64,000 nt of DNA, from NCBI GenBank assembly GCA_905182495.1, contig CAJJBU010000009.1:20848-84847 (forward strand), read 5' to 3'. Made by a program: the position numbers and the translations under genes. Below are positions 10,064 to 19,900 of this stretch, piece after piece. A model generated the notes under the pieces. It was given only the letters and a program-made list of their open reading frames with translations, ran no database searches and was not told the DNA's origin. Position 1 is the stretch's first letter. Every line of letters begins with the position of its first letter. This DNA comes from Flavobacteriales bacterium UBA952. Lineage in GTDB: Bacteria > Bacteroidota > Bacteroidia > Flavobacteriales_D > Crocinitomicaceae.

Positions 10064-10990
10064 TTACACTTTGTATCTACCAGCTGATTTTAAATTCAAT
10101 TTAGTGCGTTGTCTTCCGTAATCTTTATACGTAATGTTTCTGGTAAAGACAACGTTCATGTGATAATAAGCATCTTTCTGATCTGGATCACCTCTTTGCT
10201 GTCCTGGAGCAAATGACGGATTTCCAGAAACTGGATTAGCTAAATAAACTGCTTCAGGCGAGAGGTTAATAGGGTCTGCATAAACCGTACTCACATCGTC
10301 CATGTAGTCTGTAAATGTTTTCACATATGCCAACTCAACACCCACGCGCCACGTTTTTGAAACTCCGATTCTAAATCCGAAGCCCATAGGCATGGTAAGC
10401 GTCAATGGTGAGTAAGGTTTGTCTTGGTTTTCTGTTCTCAACTTCCTCAAAGAAGTCCATTCTCCATCCTCATTACGAGCTTTTGGATTAAAATAACATA
10501 GTCCAATACCTCCAAAAATATAGTACTGTTGAGAACGATTCTTTTTTGAATACTGCCCAGGAAGATTGTAAGTAGAACCAAACTTTTCATTGGCCGCAAA
10601 GATAAATTCTAAACGCTGCTGAATTTCAATTCCAATACTTCTAAAATGTAGGTTTCTTGTATTTCGCATTACTTCCTCAGATAAGGAATCATCACCCTTT
10701 AAATTAAAAACGCACAAGCTTGTTGTAGTCGCAAAATAGGGATGAAAGCGTTGTCGGTATCCCAACCAAAATGCCAAACCAGTAGATGGCCAATCGATAT
10801 CTTTTAAACTGTAGTCTCTACCTATTCCTTCAGCCCCTCCTAAATCACCATTAAACTGAGTTGCGCCAAAGCCAATTTGAAGCTCTTTTTTATGTAAAGA
10901 CCAGTTTCTTTGAGAATTGAAATTAGCGTGTTGCCCATTCAATGCAAATAGAAATAAAGAGAAGAATAAGAAGACTGTAATTTTTTTCAT
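10064..10990 (-). CDS. DUF6089-like outer-membrane beta-barrel protein
   Basis: A 308-residue protein with a Sec signal peptide (KKITVFLFFSLFLFALNGQ) followed by alternating hydrophobic strands typical of an outer-membrane barrel. ELQIGFGATQFNGDLGG, the long loops and PMGFGFRIGVSKTWRVGVEL resemble the Bacteroidota DUF6089 family. The function of that family is not established; a structural porin-like role is inferred. It is transcribed alone: a terminator follows it and about 90 bp without a gene precede it. Confidence 0.75.
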   Translation of the reverse strand: MKKITVFLFFSLFLFALNGQHANFNSQRNWSLHKKELQIGFGATQFNGDLGGAEGIGRDYSLKDIDWPSTGLAFWLGYRQRFHPYFATTTSLCVFNLKGDDSLSEEVMRNTRNLHFRSIGIEIQQRLEFIFAANEKFGSTYNLPGQYSKKNRSQQYYIFGGIGLCYFNPKARNEDGEWTSLRKLRTENQDKPYSPLTLTMPMGFGFRIGVSKTWRVGVELAYVKTFTDYMDDVSTVYADPINLSPEAVYLANPVSGNPSFAPGQQRGDPDQKDAYYHMNVVFTRNITYKDYGRQRTKLNLKSAGRYKV

Positions 10991-11078
10991 CTTAAAAACA
11001 GATTATAATTCTTTACGAAATTAGGCAAATTTCGCTACTATACAAAGCCGAAAAAGCATAATTAATAATTAAACACCA

Positions 11079-11252
11079 CTAAATAAAAATTAATAAGGAT
11101 GAAATAGACGCAAAACCAATTGCACCATAAAACCAAGGGTTGTTCCAATAATCTCGTTGCACTTTAATTTTTTTTAGAACCAAATCAAAGTCGCGCATAC
11201 TTCGAACATCTTCTGAAGATGGCTCTTTATAGTTAAATAGAAATTTTCTCAT
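11079..11252 (-). CDS. 57-aa single-pass membrane protein downstream of sigma factor
   Basis: A short frame starting 5 bases after the stop of the ECF sigma gene encodes 57 residues: a charged N-terminal part (MRKFLFNYKEPSSEDVRSM, then more basic residues) and one C-terminal hydrophobic segment (WFYGAIGFASISSLLIFI) ending at the stop. The layout, a cytoplasmic tail plus one transmembrane helix co-transcribed with an ECF sigma factor, is that of a minimal anti-sigma factor, or the N-terminus of a longer protein that has lost its extracellular part. No anti-sigma motif is recognisable, so the role is inference from position. Confidence 0.6.
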   Translation of the reverse strand: MRKFLFNYKEPSSEDVRSMRDFDLVLKKIKVQRDYWNNPWFYGAIGFASISSLLIFI

Positions 11253-11257
11253 ATAGG

Positions 11258-11824
11258 TTATTCTTTAAATAATACTTTCAATTTTTGCAGTGCTCTAAAA
11301 GTCTTAACTTTTGCATTGTTTTCTGTTACAGAAATAATTTCACCTATTTCTCGGTAAGAACGTTTTTCGAAGTATCTCATTTCGATCAAAGCCAGTTCTT
11401 TTTCATTTATCTTTCGAAGGGCTTTGGTTAATTTGGCTTTGTTTTCCTCCGCCCCATCTACATCTAATTCTTCAAAAACTTGAACAATTGAGACCTTATC
11501 GATACTTACAGTTCGCCTTGCCTTTTGATTACGAAAGGACTGATAAACCTCACTTTTTGCAATACGAAATAACCAAGAAGAAAAAGGCACTCCCCTAAAT
11601 TCATACTTTTGCAAATTTGTAATTGCCTTTACAAATACATTTGACGTAATATCACATGCCAGATCGCTGTCATTTACTCTTTTGACAACATACCTGTATA
11701 TGCTCTCGTGATACTGGTTATACAATGGAGCAAAATGTTTTGGGTCTTTTTTTGCTCTTTCAATGGTTTGCAATTCTGTTTGAATGCGGGTATCACTCTG
11801 GTGATACAGTGAAGATAAGGACAT
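11258..11824 (-). CDS. ECF-type RNA polymerase sigma factor
   Basis: A 188-residue sigma-70 family protein with only regions 2 and 4, so an extracytoplasmic-function regulator. Region 2 covers about 30-95 (FAPLYNQYHESIYRYVVKRV, then DITSNVFVKAITNL and FSSWLFRIAKS). Region 4 covers about 130-185, with MRYFEKRSYREIGEIISV and the helix-turn-helix ENNAKVKTFRALQKLK. It directs core polymerase to a stress- or envelope-related set of promoters that cannot be named here. A likely autoregulatory promoter lies upstream, and a 57-aa membrane protein follows 5 bases after it. Confidence 0.9.
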   Translation of the reverse strand: MSLSSLYHQSDTRIQTELQTIERAKKDPKHFAPLYNQYHESIYRYVVKRVNDSDLACDITSNVFVKAITNLQKYEFRGVPFSSWLFRIAKSEVYQSFRNQKARRTVSIDKVSIVQVFEELDVDGAEENKAKLTKALRKINEKELALIEMRYFEKRSYREIGEIISVTENNAKVKTFRALQKLKVLFKE

Positions 11825-11885
11825 AATAATTTGGTTTTCTAGTTTGATGAGGTATAAAATGCACTTGCAGGAGCATCCTATACAT

Positions 11886-11915
11886 GACTAACGCAAAACC
11901 TTCAAAAAAGTAACA
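11886..11915 (-). promoter_or_regulatory. Candidate ECF-type (autoregulatory) promoter
   Basis: About 60 bases upstream of the sigma gene, on the minus strand, GTTACTTTTTT is followed after 16 bases (counted from GTTAC) by CGTTAGTC. This resembles the GTAAC / CGTCT-type promoters I associate with Bacteroidota ECF factors that regulate themselves. No TAnnTTTG housekeeping box is as well placed. The assignment rests on pattern recall. Confidence 0.45.
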
Positions 11916-11928
11916 CAAGAAACTTAAA

Positions 11929-14003
11929 TTAAAGTGAGATCTTAAGCTGAACGGTCAAATCAGACTTTCGATCCCCCTGAATTTGCTCAGCTCCACTACC
12001 AATCTCGTTTCTATTATTATATAGAAAAAAACCATATTTTACCCAGACATCAATACGCCTTGAAAAAGAATACCTTGCCAAAAAGTAGCACCTGCTTCCT
12101 TTGTAATAATGAGCAGGAACAGAGAATACATAAAGTGCATTGTTTTCATAAGAATAGATTCGAGAGTCATAGCTATCCGTGTCAAACAATGCGTATCTCA
12201 AAGTGAATGATAACGGAAACGACTTAGGCTTGTAAGCGATATCCTGAGTAATTAACAACCCTCTCTCTGTATTTCTACTTTTCCTTTTAATTGAAACCCA
12301 CTCAATGCGACTTTTTAGCGTCAATTCTTTATTCACTTTATTACTCACATTGATTCTAAAATTCCTTTGTGTCACATCCTCTATTTTGGTAATGTCACCT
12401 TCGGAAGGAGATTCATTTTTTTGTCTCAATTGCTCACGATATCTACCATAAACTTCAAAGGACTTATTTGGCCTATATATCGGCTGTATTAGAAACTCAT
12501 GACCCCGAGAAGCGGCATCAATACCATATTTCAACCATGGGAATTCAAAAACATCTGTGTATGCTTTAATCGACCACGAACCCGACAAATTAAGTTTAAA
12601 TCCCGCGTAAAGACCATTTTCATTTTGGGTGCGACTCCCTTCAGAAAAACCAGCATTATACATCGTTTGGTATTTCTCATCGTAATCACGATAAAGCAAG
12701 CCCAGACTTAACCTGGTATCAATGGCTAATAGAGCTCCATGAAGCATGGCGATACCCGAATACCGTTCATTACTTGAGTAAGCTATTTCCCCGAAGACAT
12801 TCAAATTTCGATATACATAATTATAATCCGTACTTATGGACCATAATTGACTGCCTGAAAAGTAAAATTGATTATATGGGCGCATGTTCAATTGAAGCGC
12901 CTGGTCATACTCCTGATAAACACCCTGTACCCCTATTTTAATAAAATCATTTTGAAATTGCACAGATACTCCAGAAATAAACTCCCTTAAGGCATCTCGC
13001 TTTTCAATTTCCGTATGAGTTCTGTGTAATCCAGACAAATTAATAGAAGAAACAATTTCTAGATCCTCTTCTAACGAATCCTGAATACCACTGGCATCAA
13101 TCCTTTTTAAGGATGAAAAAAACAAAAGGTCAAAGTTTTTATATGCAAAATTCAAAGCAACACCACGGAAAAACCTTGACTCATCAACTGAAGTATAAGG
13201 CTTAATAGAGACCGGATTTCTTTTCATTGTTAAAATATCCGATGATTTTCCAAAAGCGTAACCTGACCAAAGCTGTATACCTTGACCGAGTTGAATTTGA
13301 TAATCCCCTAATGCAATCGATTTTAAATACTTACCCCCCTTATAAAAAGCATGAAATGAATAAAAATCGAATCCATTTTTTTGAGCCCCCCGAAAAAATG
13401 CTTCTCCAGCATCTTTTTCAGCAACCTGATCTTGAAACCTTTGTTTGTCTTATACGAATATCGGAACCGTGAGTAGTATTTGTGAGAATTTCCATAATAA
13501 TATTTGCTTGATTGAGCAACAACGGAATCCGGGACTTCAGTATATCCTGACTTACTTTCAATGGTCGGTTGAAAGCGCAAAAACAAATCAAACTTGCCCT
13601 CTTTCAATGCCTCCTTGAAATTAAGATGTAAACCATCTAGACGCTCATCTAAAGTCACAAAAGGAAGGACTAAGTCAATCGTTTCGATATCCCAGAATCT
13701 TAGACTTTGAATTTCATAGATAGAAATCAGCTTTCCATGTAATTTGCGATGTACAATGAGATCATTGATTTGAATATCCGAAAGCAAGCCTAAGTCTCCA
13801 AGGTCTACCAGCGAAGCACTATTTAAATCAATGGGATTGTCATAATAATAATTAAATCGTTCTAGTAGGTTCGTTAAATCAATACTTTCTGATTCTAATT
13901 GTTCTGAAATGAATTCAATTCTTTGTTGTACTATGTCGTTTCTTTCTTGTGCAAAAGGAATAAAATAAAGGAACAGAAATAAAAAAAATATAATTTTATT
14001 CAT
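11929..14003 (-). CDS. Helix-hairpin-helix / beta-barrel protein (frameshifted)
   Basis: Two frames form one gene of 691 residues if one base is restored near 13425. Downstream of that point the reading frame EKDAGEAFFRGAQKNGFDF continues without stops into the second part. The N-terminus has a signal peptide (KIIFFLFLFLYFIPFAQ) and then ComEA-like helix-hairpin-helix units (NPIDLNSASLVDLGDLGLL and a second copy). The last 450 residues are strand-rich and barrel-like. Such proteins are widespread in Bacteroidota and usually annotated only as HhH domain proteins; DNA uptake is possible but unproven. The total length becomes divisible by 3 after the fix, supporting a single indel. Start overlaps the neighbouring stop by 4 bases. 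Confidence 0.75.
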
Positions 14004-14833
14004 TTGAGCAGAGAATAACGAAATGAAATATTAGGAGACCAGCCAAGTATTTGGTGATATTGTGTGCCAAAATCCAAGAAATATTTAGTAGAAAAAACCC
14101 AGCCCAAGCCAAAACTCAACTCGATGGGTTTTGTAGCAAATCCCATTCTAAAAACCAAGTTTTCATTAGGTTGGTACTCCACACCATACTTAGCCCTTAA
14201 TGGGTGTACAATATCCTTCTCAATTTCTCCAACTACCAAGACTTTTGCAGATACTTTGTACGCAGTACCGAGACGAATTGAAGTCGTATAACGTTCAATG
14301 GGGTCTTCAACTAATTTATTGCGACCAAGATTAAATACGGCAATTCCTAATCTCCATTCCGGAGTAATGTTATAGGACAAGCCTAATTCTCCCGTCAAAG
14401 TATGATCATTCCCGAAAGGGCCTGAGAGTTTGACTACATGATGGTTAACCTGAATGCCTATGGACAACTCGCTCGTGAGACTCATGGCATAACCAATACC
14501 ATTTTTAAAGGTCCTGAAGTCTTCATAACCAAAAGTATTACCGCCAATGGTAAAGACTCCGTTAGCAATAGGTATGGCTAAGGCATAACTCTGGTGTTGT
14601 AGTTCTTTTAATAGAAACCGATTTTCATAAGACAAACCGAATGTTAAATACTTTATTTTAGAGGAATTAGCCGGATTGTTATGATAAGAAAAGACATCGG
14701 TTAAACATACACTAGCATTTGCCAATGCTTGAGATCTACTACCCGAAAAAGCAAATCCCTGAGCATGAATGCTACTTTGAAAAAGCAAGGAAAAAACAAT
14801 AATTAAAGGCACATATAATTTTTTAACCCTCAT
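14000..14833 (-). CDS. Outer-membrane protein, PorV/PorQ-like barrel
   Basis: A 277-residue exported protein: signal peptide (LYVPLIIVFSLLFQSSIHAQ), then GFAFSGSRSQALANASVCL and HNNPAN, a motif layout shared with Bacteroidota PorV/PorQ and FadL-like barrels, then regular amphipathic strands to a final FRYSLLK. The family link is by resemblance only. It is the first gene of a two-gene minus-strand operon with the HhH/barrel protein, whose ATG overlaps its stop by 4 bases, so the two probably act together in the envelope. Confidence 0.65.
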   Translation of the reverse strand: MRVKKLYVPLIIVFSLLFQSSIHAQGFAFSGSRSQALANASVCLTDVFSYHNNPANSSKIKYLTFGLSYENRFLLKELQHQSYALAIPIANGVFTIGGNTFGYEDFRTFKNGIGYAMSLTSELSIGIQVNHHVVKLSGPFGNDHTLTGELGLSYNITPEWRLGIAVFNLGRNKLVEDPIERYTTSIRLGTAYKVSAKVLVVGEIEKDIVHPLRAKYGVEYQPNENLVFRMGFATKPIELSFGLGWVFSTKYFLDFGTQYHQILGWSPNISFRYSLLK

Positions 14834-14950
14834 AGAAACAAAGCTTTAATAACATTTACTTGAAGTTACAAAAAAAGACCCAAAAGCTTTCATTTTTGAT
14901 TTCAAATAGAATTCAAGGCTTTAGAACCTAATGAATAAAATCATTTATTC

Positions 14951-14958
14951 TATCTTTG
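14951..14958 (+). promoter_or_regulatory. Candidate -7 promoter element for mutAB
   Basis: TATCTTTG matches TAnnTTTG exactly and lies 15 bases before the mutA ATG, the expected distance for a short leader. Confidence 0.45.
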
Positions 14959-14973
14959 AAACAGGAAGTAATT

Positions 14974-16218
14974 ATGAAGTTGAACTTAGATAATTTTAAA
15001 GCACCGGATCTGACCGAATGGAGATCTAAAATAATGACCGAGACAGGCTCTAATGAAAAACATATCTACCACAATAAGGTGGAGGGAATTCAAATCGACA
15101 CAACAGATAAAACAAACTCTTTAAATTTTGAAAGTGATTTTAAAAATATCCCTAATGACTGGAACATAGGAGCCTTCCACAACCTGACCGATGCCATCGA
15201 AACCAATCATTTTCTTTTAAAATGTCTTTCTCATGGTGCCAATGAACTAAACTTAAATATTCAAATAGCAGACCCAAATTGGGAAACTGTTTTTAATGAA
15301 ATTCATCTAGATATTATTCATATTGTTATTGCATTCAGAAATGAAGATCAGATCAACAGTTTCTTTAAATTTCTGCCAAAAAAATATGAGAAGAACTTTA
15401 GTGTATCGATTGACCCTTTAAATCCTATAGGGCTTAATAAAGTTTTAGATTCGAATTTGACAATCGCTATAAATGGGTTTAATATCGAACAGATTGGAGC
15501 AAAAGCGAGTGACCAACTATCGCTTCTACTTTATTTTGGTGAAACACTCCTGCAATCAGTACAAGACGAAAGTAGAATCCGATTTGAAGTAGGTATCGGC
15601 AGTGACTTTTTTCTGGAAACCGCAAAAATAAGAGCACTTAAATGGTTGTGGCTTCATTTGCTTTCTAAAAACAAGAGGTCGAATTCTACATGCAACATAA
15701 GTGCTAAAATAGGATGGTCGAACAAATCACTTCGAGACCCCGACATCAATATATTAAGACAAACTACGGAAACAATATCAGCTATTAGCGGAGGTGTAAA
15801 TTCTGTTTTAATTCATTCCTCACACACTCTTTCTAATGATCAAAACAACTGGTTGTATCAACGAATGGCTCTTAATATTTCGCATATATTAAAAGAGGAG
15901 TCATACTTATCTAAGGTTAATGATCCATTAAAAGGGTCTTTCATTATAGAAAACCTAACAGAGAAAATAATTTCGAATAGTTGGAATCAATTCTTACAAT
16001 GGATGGATTGTGAGCATCTAGAGATTATAAAAGCAAACTTAAAAAGTAATATTTCAGAAGCTCGAAAACTAAAGACCCTTTCTTTTGACGCGGGTGAAAA
16101 ACAGCTCCTCGGAATTAACTTGTACCCTGCTACAATCGACAAAAAAATAAGTTGGGTAAGTATTCCTGATTACTTAGGTTTTGATTATTTAATTTTCGAA
16201 AATCGTCAACATGCCTAA
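14974..16218 (+). CDS. mutA: Methylmalonyl-CoA mutase small subunit
   Basis: A 414-residue subunit of the B12-dependent mutase that interconverts methylmalonyl-CoA and succinyl-CoA in propionate and odd-chain metabolism. The small subunit is catalytically silent but needed for the heterodimer. [20 protein letters not shown] corresponds to the mutase barrel motif, and [17 protein letters not shown] to the family's C-terminal barrel part. No DxHxxG cobalamin motif is present, as expected for MutA. ATG at 14974 is preferred over an in-frame TTG at 14956, which lies in the -7 box. It overlaps mutB by 8 bases. Confidence 0.88.
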   Translation: MKLNLDNFKAPDLTEWRSKIMTETGSNEKHIYHNKVEGIQIDTTDKTNSLNFESDFKNIPNDWNIGAFHNLTDAIETNHFLLKCLSHGANELNLNIQIADPNWETVFNEIHLDIIHIVIAFRNEDQINSFFKFLPKKYEKNFSVSIDPLNPIGLNKVLDSNLTIAINGFNIEQIGAKASDQLSLLLYFGETLLQSVQDESRIRFEVGIGSDFFLETAKIRALKWLWLHLLSKNKRSNSTCNISAKIGWSNKSLRDPDINILRQTTETISAISGGVNSVLIHSSHTLSNDQNNWLYQRMALNISHILKEESYLSKVNDPLKGSFIIENLTEKIISNSWNQFLQWMDCEHLEIIKANLKSNISEARKLKTLSFDAGEKQLLGINLYPATIDKKISWVSIPDYLGFDYLIFENRQHA

Positions 16219-18350
16219 AACACACAAGTACGAAAAACTTACGGCAACTGACTTTCTCAAAAAAGTGAATTTAGAAAAGGAAGCAAGCGCTTTTGAAACA
16301 GCGGAAAAGATCCCTTTCAAAACAGAATATTTCCAAGAAGACACAAGAAGCCTTAAACATTGTCAATTTGTTTCTGGACTACCTCCTTTCTTAGGTGGGC
16401 CATATCGTTCTATGTATACCAGTAGGCCATGGACGGTAAGACAATATGCTGGATTTTCAACCGCAGAGGACTCTAATGCTTTTTATAGAAGGAATTTAAA
16501 TGCTGGCCAAAAAGGACTTTCGGTTGCATTTGACCTGGCGACTCATAGAGGTTATGATTCTGACCATGAAAGAGTAAAAGGAGATGTTGGAAAAGCGGGT
16601 GTGGCTATTGACACAATAGAGGATATGAAAACACTCTTCAATGAGATTCCTTTAGATCAAATGTCGGTTTCAATGACGATGAATGGAGCTGTACTCCCTA
16701 TCATGGCATTTTATATTGCAGCAGCAAAGGAACAAGGCGTTCCAGCAAAAGATTTATCTGGAACTATTCAAAATGATATTTTAAAGGAATTCATGGTTCG
16801 GAATACTTATATATATCCTCCAGAACCTTCAATGCGAATCATCTCGGATATCTTTAAATTCACGGCAGCTAATATGCCAAAATATAATTCCATTTCTATT
16901 TCTGGTTATCATATGCATGAAGCTGGAGCCACTGCCGCAATTGAACTGGCTTATACGATTGCTGACGGACTTGAATATGTTCGGACGGGAATTAAAGCAG
17001 GACTGAAAATAGATGATTTTGCTCCGAGATTAAGCTTCTTTTGGGCTATCGGCATGAATTACCATATGGAAATCGCTAAACTAAGAGCAGGTAGACTCCT
17101 TTGGGCTTCTTTAATAAAGGACTTTGCCCCTACGAACCCAAAGTCAATGTCCCTTAGAACGCATTGCCAAACATCTGGATGGTCACTGACAAGAGCAAGA
17201 CCCGTATAATAATATAATTAGAACATGCATAGAGGCATTGTCAGCCGTACTAGGAGGTACACAGTCCTTACACACCAATGCGCTTGACGAGGCAATTGCA
17301 CTTCCTACAGATTTCTCGGCGCGTATAGCAAGAAACACACAGTTATTTCTACAAAAAGAAATTGGAATCACATCCTTTATCGACCCCTATCACAATAGCT
17401 ATTTTATCGAGAAGTTAACAGGTGACCTTATGGAAGAGGCCGCTTCACTAATTGCAGAGGTTGAAGAACTTGGAGGAATGGCCAAAGCAATAGAAACCGG
17501 AGTACCAAAACTGCGAATTGAAGAAGCGGCAGCTAAAAAACAAGCACGAATTGATTCAGGAAAAGATCATATTATTGGCTTGAATCTATTCCCTTACAAA
17601 GGGGATGAAGAGATAGATATACTTGATGTAGATAATGAAAAGGTAAGAATATCGCAGATTACAAAGCTACAACGTATAAAGGAAAACAGAAATAACGACC
17701 TTGTTATCGCGCGTTTAAAAGAACTTGAAAATGCAGCTCGGAATGAAAAAGGGAACCTCCTAGAGATTTCAATTAGATGCGCAGAGGCACGATGTACATT
17801 AGGTGAAATTTCGGACGCACTAGAAAACGTTTTTAATAGATATACGGCTAAAATACAATCTATTAGTGGTGTATATTCAAAAGAAGTTGCTATGGATAAA
17901 GACTTTAAGGAAGCCAAAGAGATGGTTGATGAATTCGTAAGCTTAGAAGGCAGAAGACCAAGAATAATGATTGCGAAAATGGGTCAAGACGGACACGATC
18001 GAGGTGCAAAAATAATTGCAAGCTCCTTTGCTGATATAGGATTCGATGTCGATATCGGTCCTTTATTTCAAACCCCAAATGAAGCTGCAAAACAAGCTAT
18101 CGAAAACGATGTTCATATCCTAGGTATATCATCCTTAGCAGCTGGACATAAAACCTTGGTCCCTGAAGTTATACATGCACTTGAGGCTATGAATAGAAAA
18201 GACATCATGGTCATTGTCGGAGGGGTCATTCCGCAAAAAGACTATGCCTTTTTAAATGAATGCGGCGTTTTTGGGATTTATGGGCCTGGGACAAAAATAT
18301 CAAAGGCTGCACAAGAAATTTTAAAGCTCTTAATACAAAGTCACCAATAA
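16211..18350 (+). CDS. mutB: Methylmalonyl-CoA mutase large subunit (frameshifted)
   Basis: The catalytic B12-binding subunit, about 712 residues after removing one extra A at 17191-17192. Without that base the frame reads [20 protein letters not shown] and joins both halves; 2,140 minus 1 is divisible by 3. The N-terminal part has [36 protein letters not shown] and the substrate site [10 protein letters not shown]. The C-terminal cobalamin domain (about 575-712) carries [14 protein letters not shown] with the DxHxxG lower-ligand His, and a later GISSLAAGH. All key residues are intact, so a sequencing indel is more likely than a dead gene. It is translationally coupled to mutA. Confidence 0.9.
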
Positions 18351-18377
18351 ACTTGTATTTTCGGCATAATAATTGAA

Positions 18378-19544
18378 ATGACAATATCAACTATGAAATT
18401 AATATCCTTTTTACTCGTTCTTCTTTCCCAATTTTCATTTAATGAATCAATTGCTCAAGCACCAACTCCTACTTTAGATGTTAAACAATCCAAAAGTTTA
18501 GTGTTTTTAGATTCCGAAACCAACCCTACAGCTTCTGTGAAGTTCAACTCTTTGTTTCAAAATAATGGTTCAAAAAGAGCAGTTACCACGTGGATTTTCT
18601 CAGGTAATGAGGGTAAAGATTGGGAATACGTTAATGGGGATGCCAATGCTGAGGATATAGAAATAGAATTTTTAAAAGTTGGTAACTACTCTGTAGAGCT
18701 CGCAGTTAGTTACACTTACTCAGTTGTTTTAAAAAGTGGAGAAACTGAGATTGAGGAAGATGAGATTGGTTATGAGAAGGAATATATTGTAACTGCAACA
18801 AAAAACCTTGATGAACTTACTCAAATTCATGCAGATAGTAATTTCTTGAAGTTAGTGAAGAAAGCATCAGATTATCTTGTTAAAACAGATTACATCAATG
18901 ACCCTACCCCTAGTATATTTTTAGCAAAGGGATATTACGGGATTTACAGAAATGAGCTTCCTGACCCAATTGTATCAGATCCTTGGGAGGAAACGATAAA
19001 TTCCATTTCCATGGCCATTGAAAAAGACATCAATGGGATCTTTAATGAGAAGATTCATAAGATGTGGTTAAATAAGTTTCAAAACGATTTCTTCGATAAT
19101 TACATCTTTTATAATCTAGAGGAAGATGACGGGTTTTACAGTATCTATAACGGGGCAGATGCAGAGAAAAAAGCGGAATTATTAGACCTTCTTATAGAAG
19201 GATGCGAAATATATGCTGCAATCAGTACCCAACCCACAGTAATAAAACTAATTGAAGCGCCAATTAGACTTGCTTCAAAAGATGCAAGAACGGCGAATAA
19301 TATTTGGAAAACAGAGATAGAAAACCTCAAGGAATTAACAGAAGAAGACTTTTATAACATGACCGAAACTGATATTAAAGCCTTGAAATACGGCGCCATG
19401 CTTAGTGCGGTAACCTTAACTCAACTAAGACAGTCTAATTCTGAGGCCTGTGAAATACTCTCCAGCCTTAAAGATGTTTTCAAGTATGACCGTGGCTTTC
19501 TTGCCTTTATGAAAAATATTTACAATAATTGTAAAGAAGAATAA
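18378..19544 (+). CDS. Hypothetical secreted protein
   Basis: A 388-residue protein with a signal peptide (MKLISFLLVLLSQFSFNESI) that may start at 18378 or at the second Met, 18393. The first part of the mature chain (about 30-150) is strand-rich and resembles a PKD-like sandwich (GNYSVELAVSYTYSVVL). The rest is helical, acidic and without a motif I recognise. It lies 28 bases after mutB but is functionally unrelated to it. Function unknown. Confidence 0.7.
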   Translation: MTISTMKLISFLLVLLSQFSFNESIAQAPTPTLDVKQSKSLVFLDSETNPTASVKFNSLFQNNGSKRAVTTWIFSGNEGKDWEYVNGDANAEDIEIEFLKVGNYSVELAVSYTYSVVLKSGETEIEEDEIGYEKEYIVTATKNLDELTQIHADSNFLKLVKKASDYLVKTDYINDPTPSIFLAKGYYGIYRNELPDPIVSDPWEETINSISMAIEKDINGIFNEKIHKMWLNKFQNDFFDNYIFYNLEEDDGFYSIYNGADAEKKAELLDLLIEGCEIYAAISTQPTVIKLIEAPIRLASKDARTANNIWKTEIENLKELTEEDFYNMTETDIKALKYGAMLSAVTLTQLRQSNSEACEILSSLKDVFKYDRGFLAFMKNIYNNCKEE

Positions 19545-19603
19545 TCAACATTTCTACTTTGATAAGCTTTAGTCCTCACATTTAACGGAATTGATCCATT
19601 TAA

Positions 19604-19611
19604 TATATTTG
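19604..19611 (+). promoter_or_regulatory. Candidate -7 promoter element for divIC
   Basis: TATATTTG, an exact TAnnTTTG match, ends 4 bases before the GTG start. As with pyrD, use of this box would give a leaderless or nearly leaderless transcript. Confidence 0.4.
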
Positions 19612-19615
19612 AACT

Positions 19616-19900
19616 GTGAAAAAGCTAATCCCCTTTTTAAAGAATAAGTTCGTTATTACCTTCAGTGTCTTCTTTATCTATCTGATTTTTATTGATGACA
19701 ATGACATTTTCTACATTTTCAGTCAAAAGAAAGTACTTAAAGAACTGAAGATTCAGAATAAAGAAATGAAGGATAATTTAAAGGTAACAAAGTTCGAATT
19801 AAAAAAAATAAGTGAGTTAGACAACCTAGAAGCCTATGCCAGGGAGAAAAAGTTCTTTAAACGACAAGACGAAGATATCTTTGTAATCACCAATGATTAA
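19616..19900 (+). CDS. Septum formation initiator, DivIC/FtsB family
   Basis: A 94-residue bitopic protein: a short cytoplasmic N-terminus, one transmembrane segment (VITFSVFFIYLIFID), then a periplasmic coiled coil (about 38-80, KKVLKELKIQNKEMKDNL) and the conserved tail LEAYAREKKFFKRQDEDIFV. This is the DivIC/FtsB layout; the protein links FtsL and FtsQ in the divisome. The start is a GTG, with no ATG alternative nearby. Its 3' end overlaps the convergent SpoIID-like gene by 14 bases. Confidence 0.85.
   Translation: MKKLIPFLKNKFVITFSVFFIYLIFIDDNDIFYIFSQKKVLKELKIQNKEMKDNLKVTKFELKKISELDNLEAYAREKKFFKRQDEDIFVITND

Noticed and set aside
17238..18350. A separate B12-binding mutase subunit gene
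   Set aside because: Removing one A at 17191-17192 joins it to the upstream frame with conserved mutase sequence across the junction.
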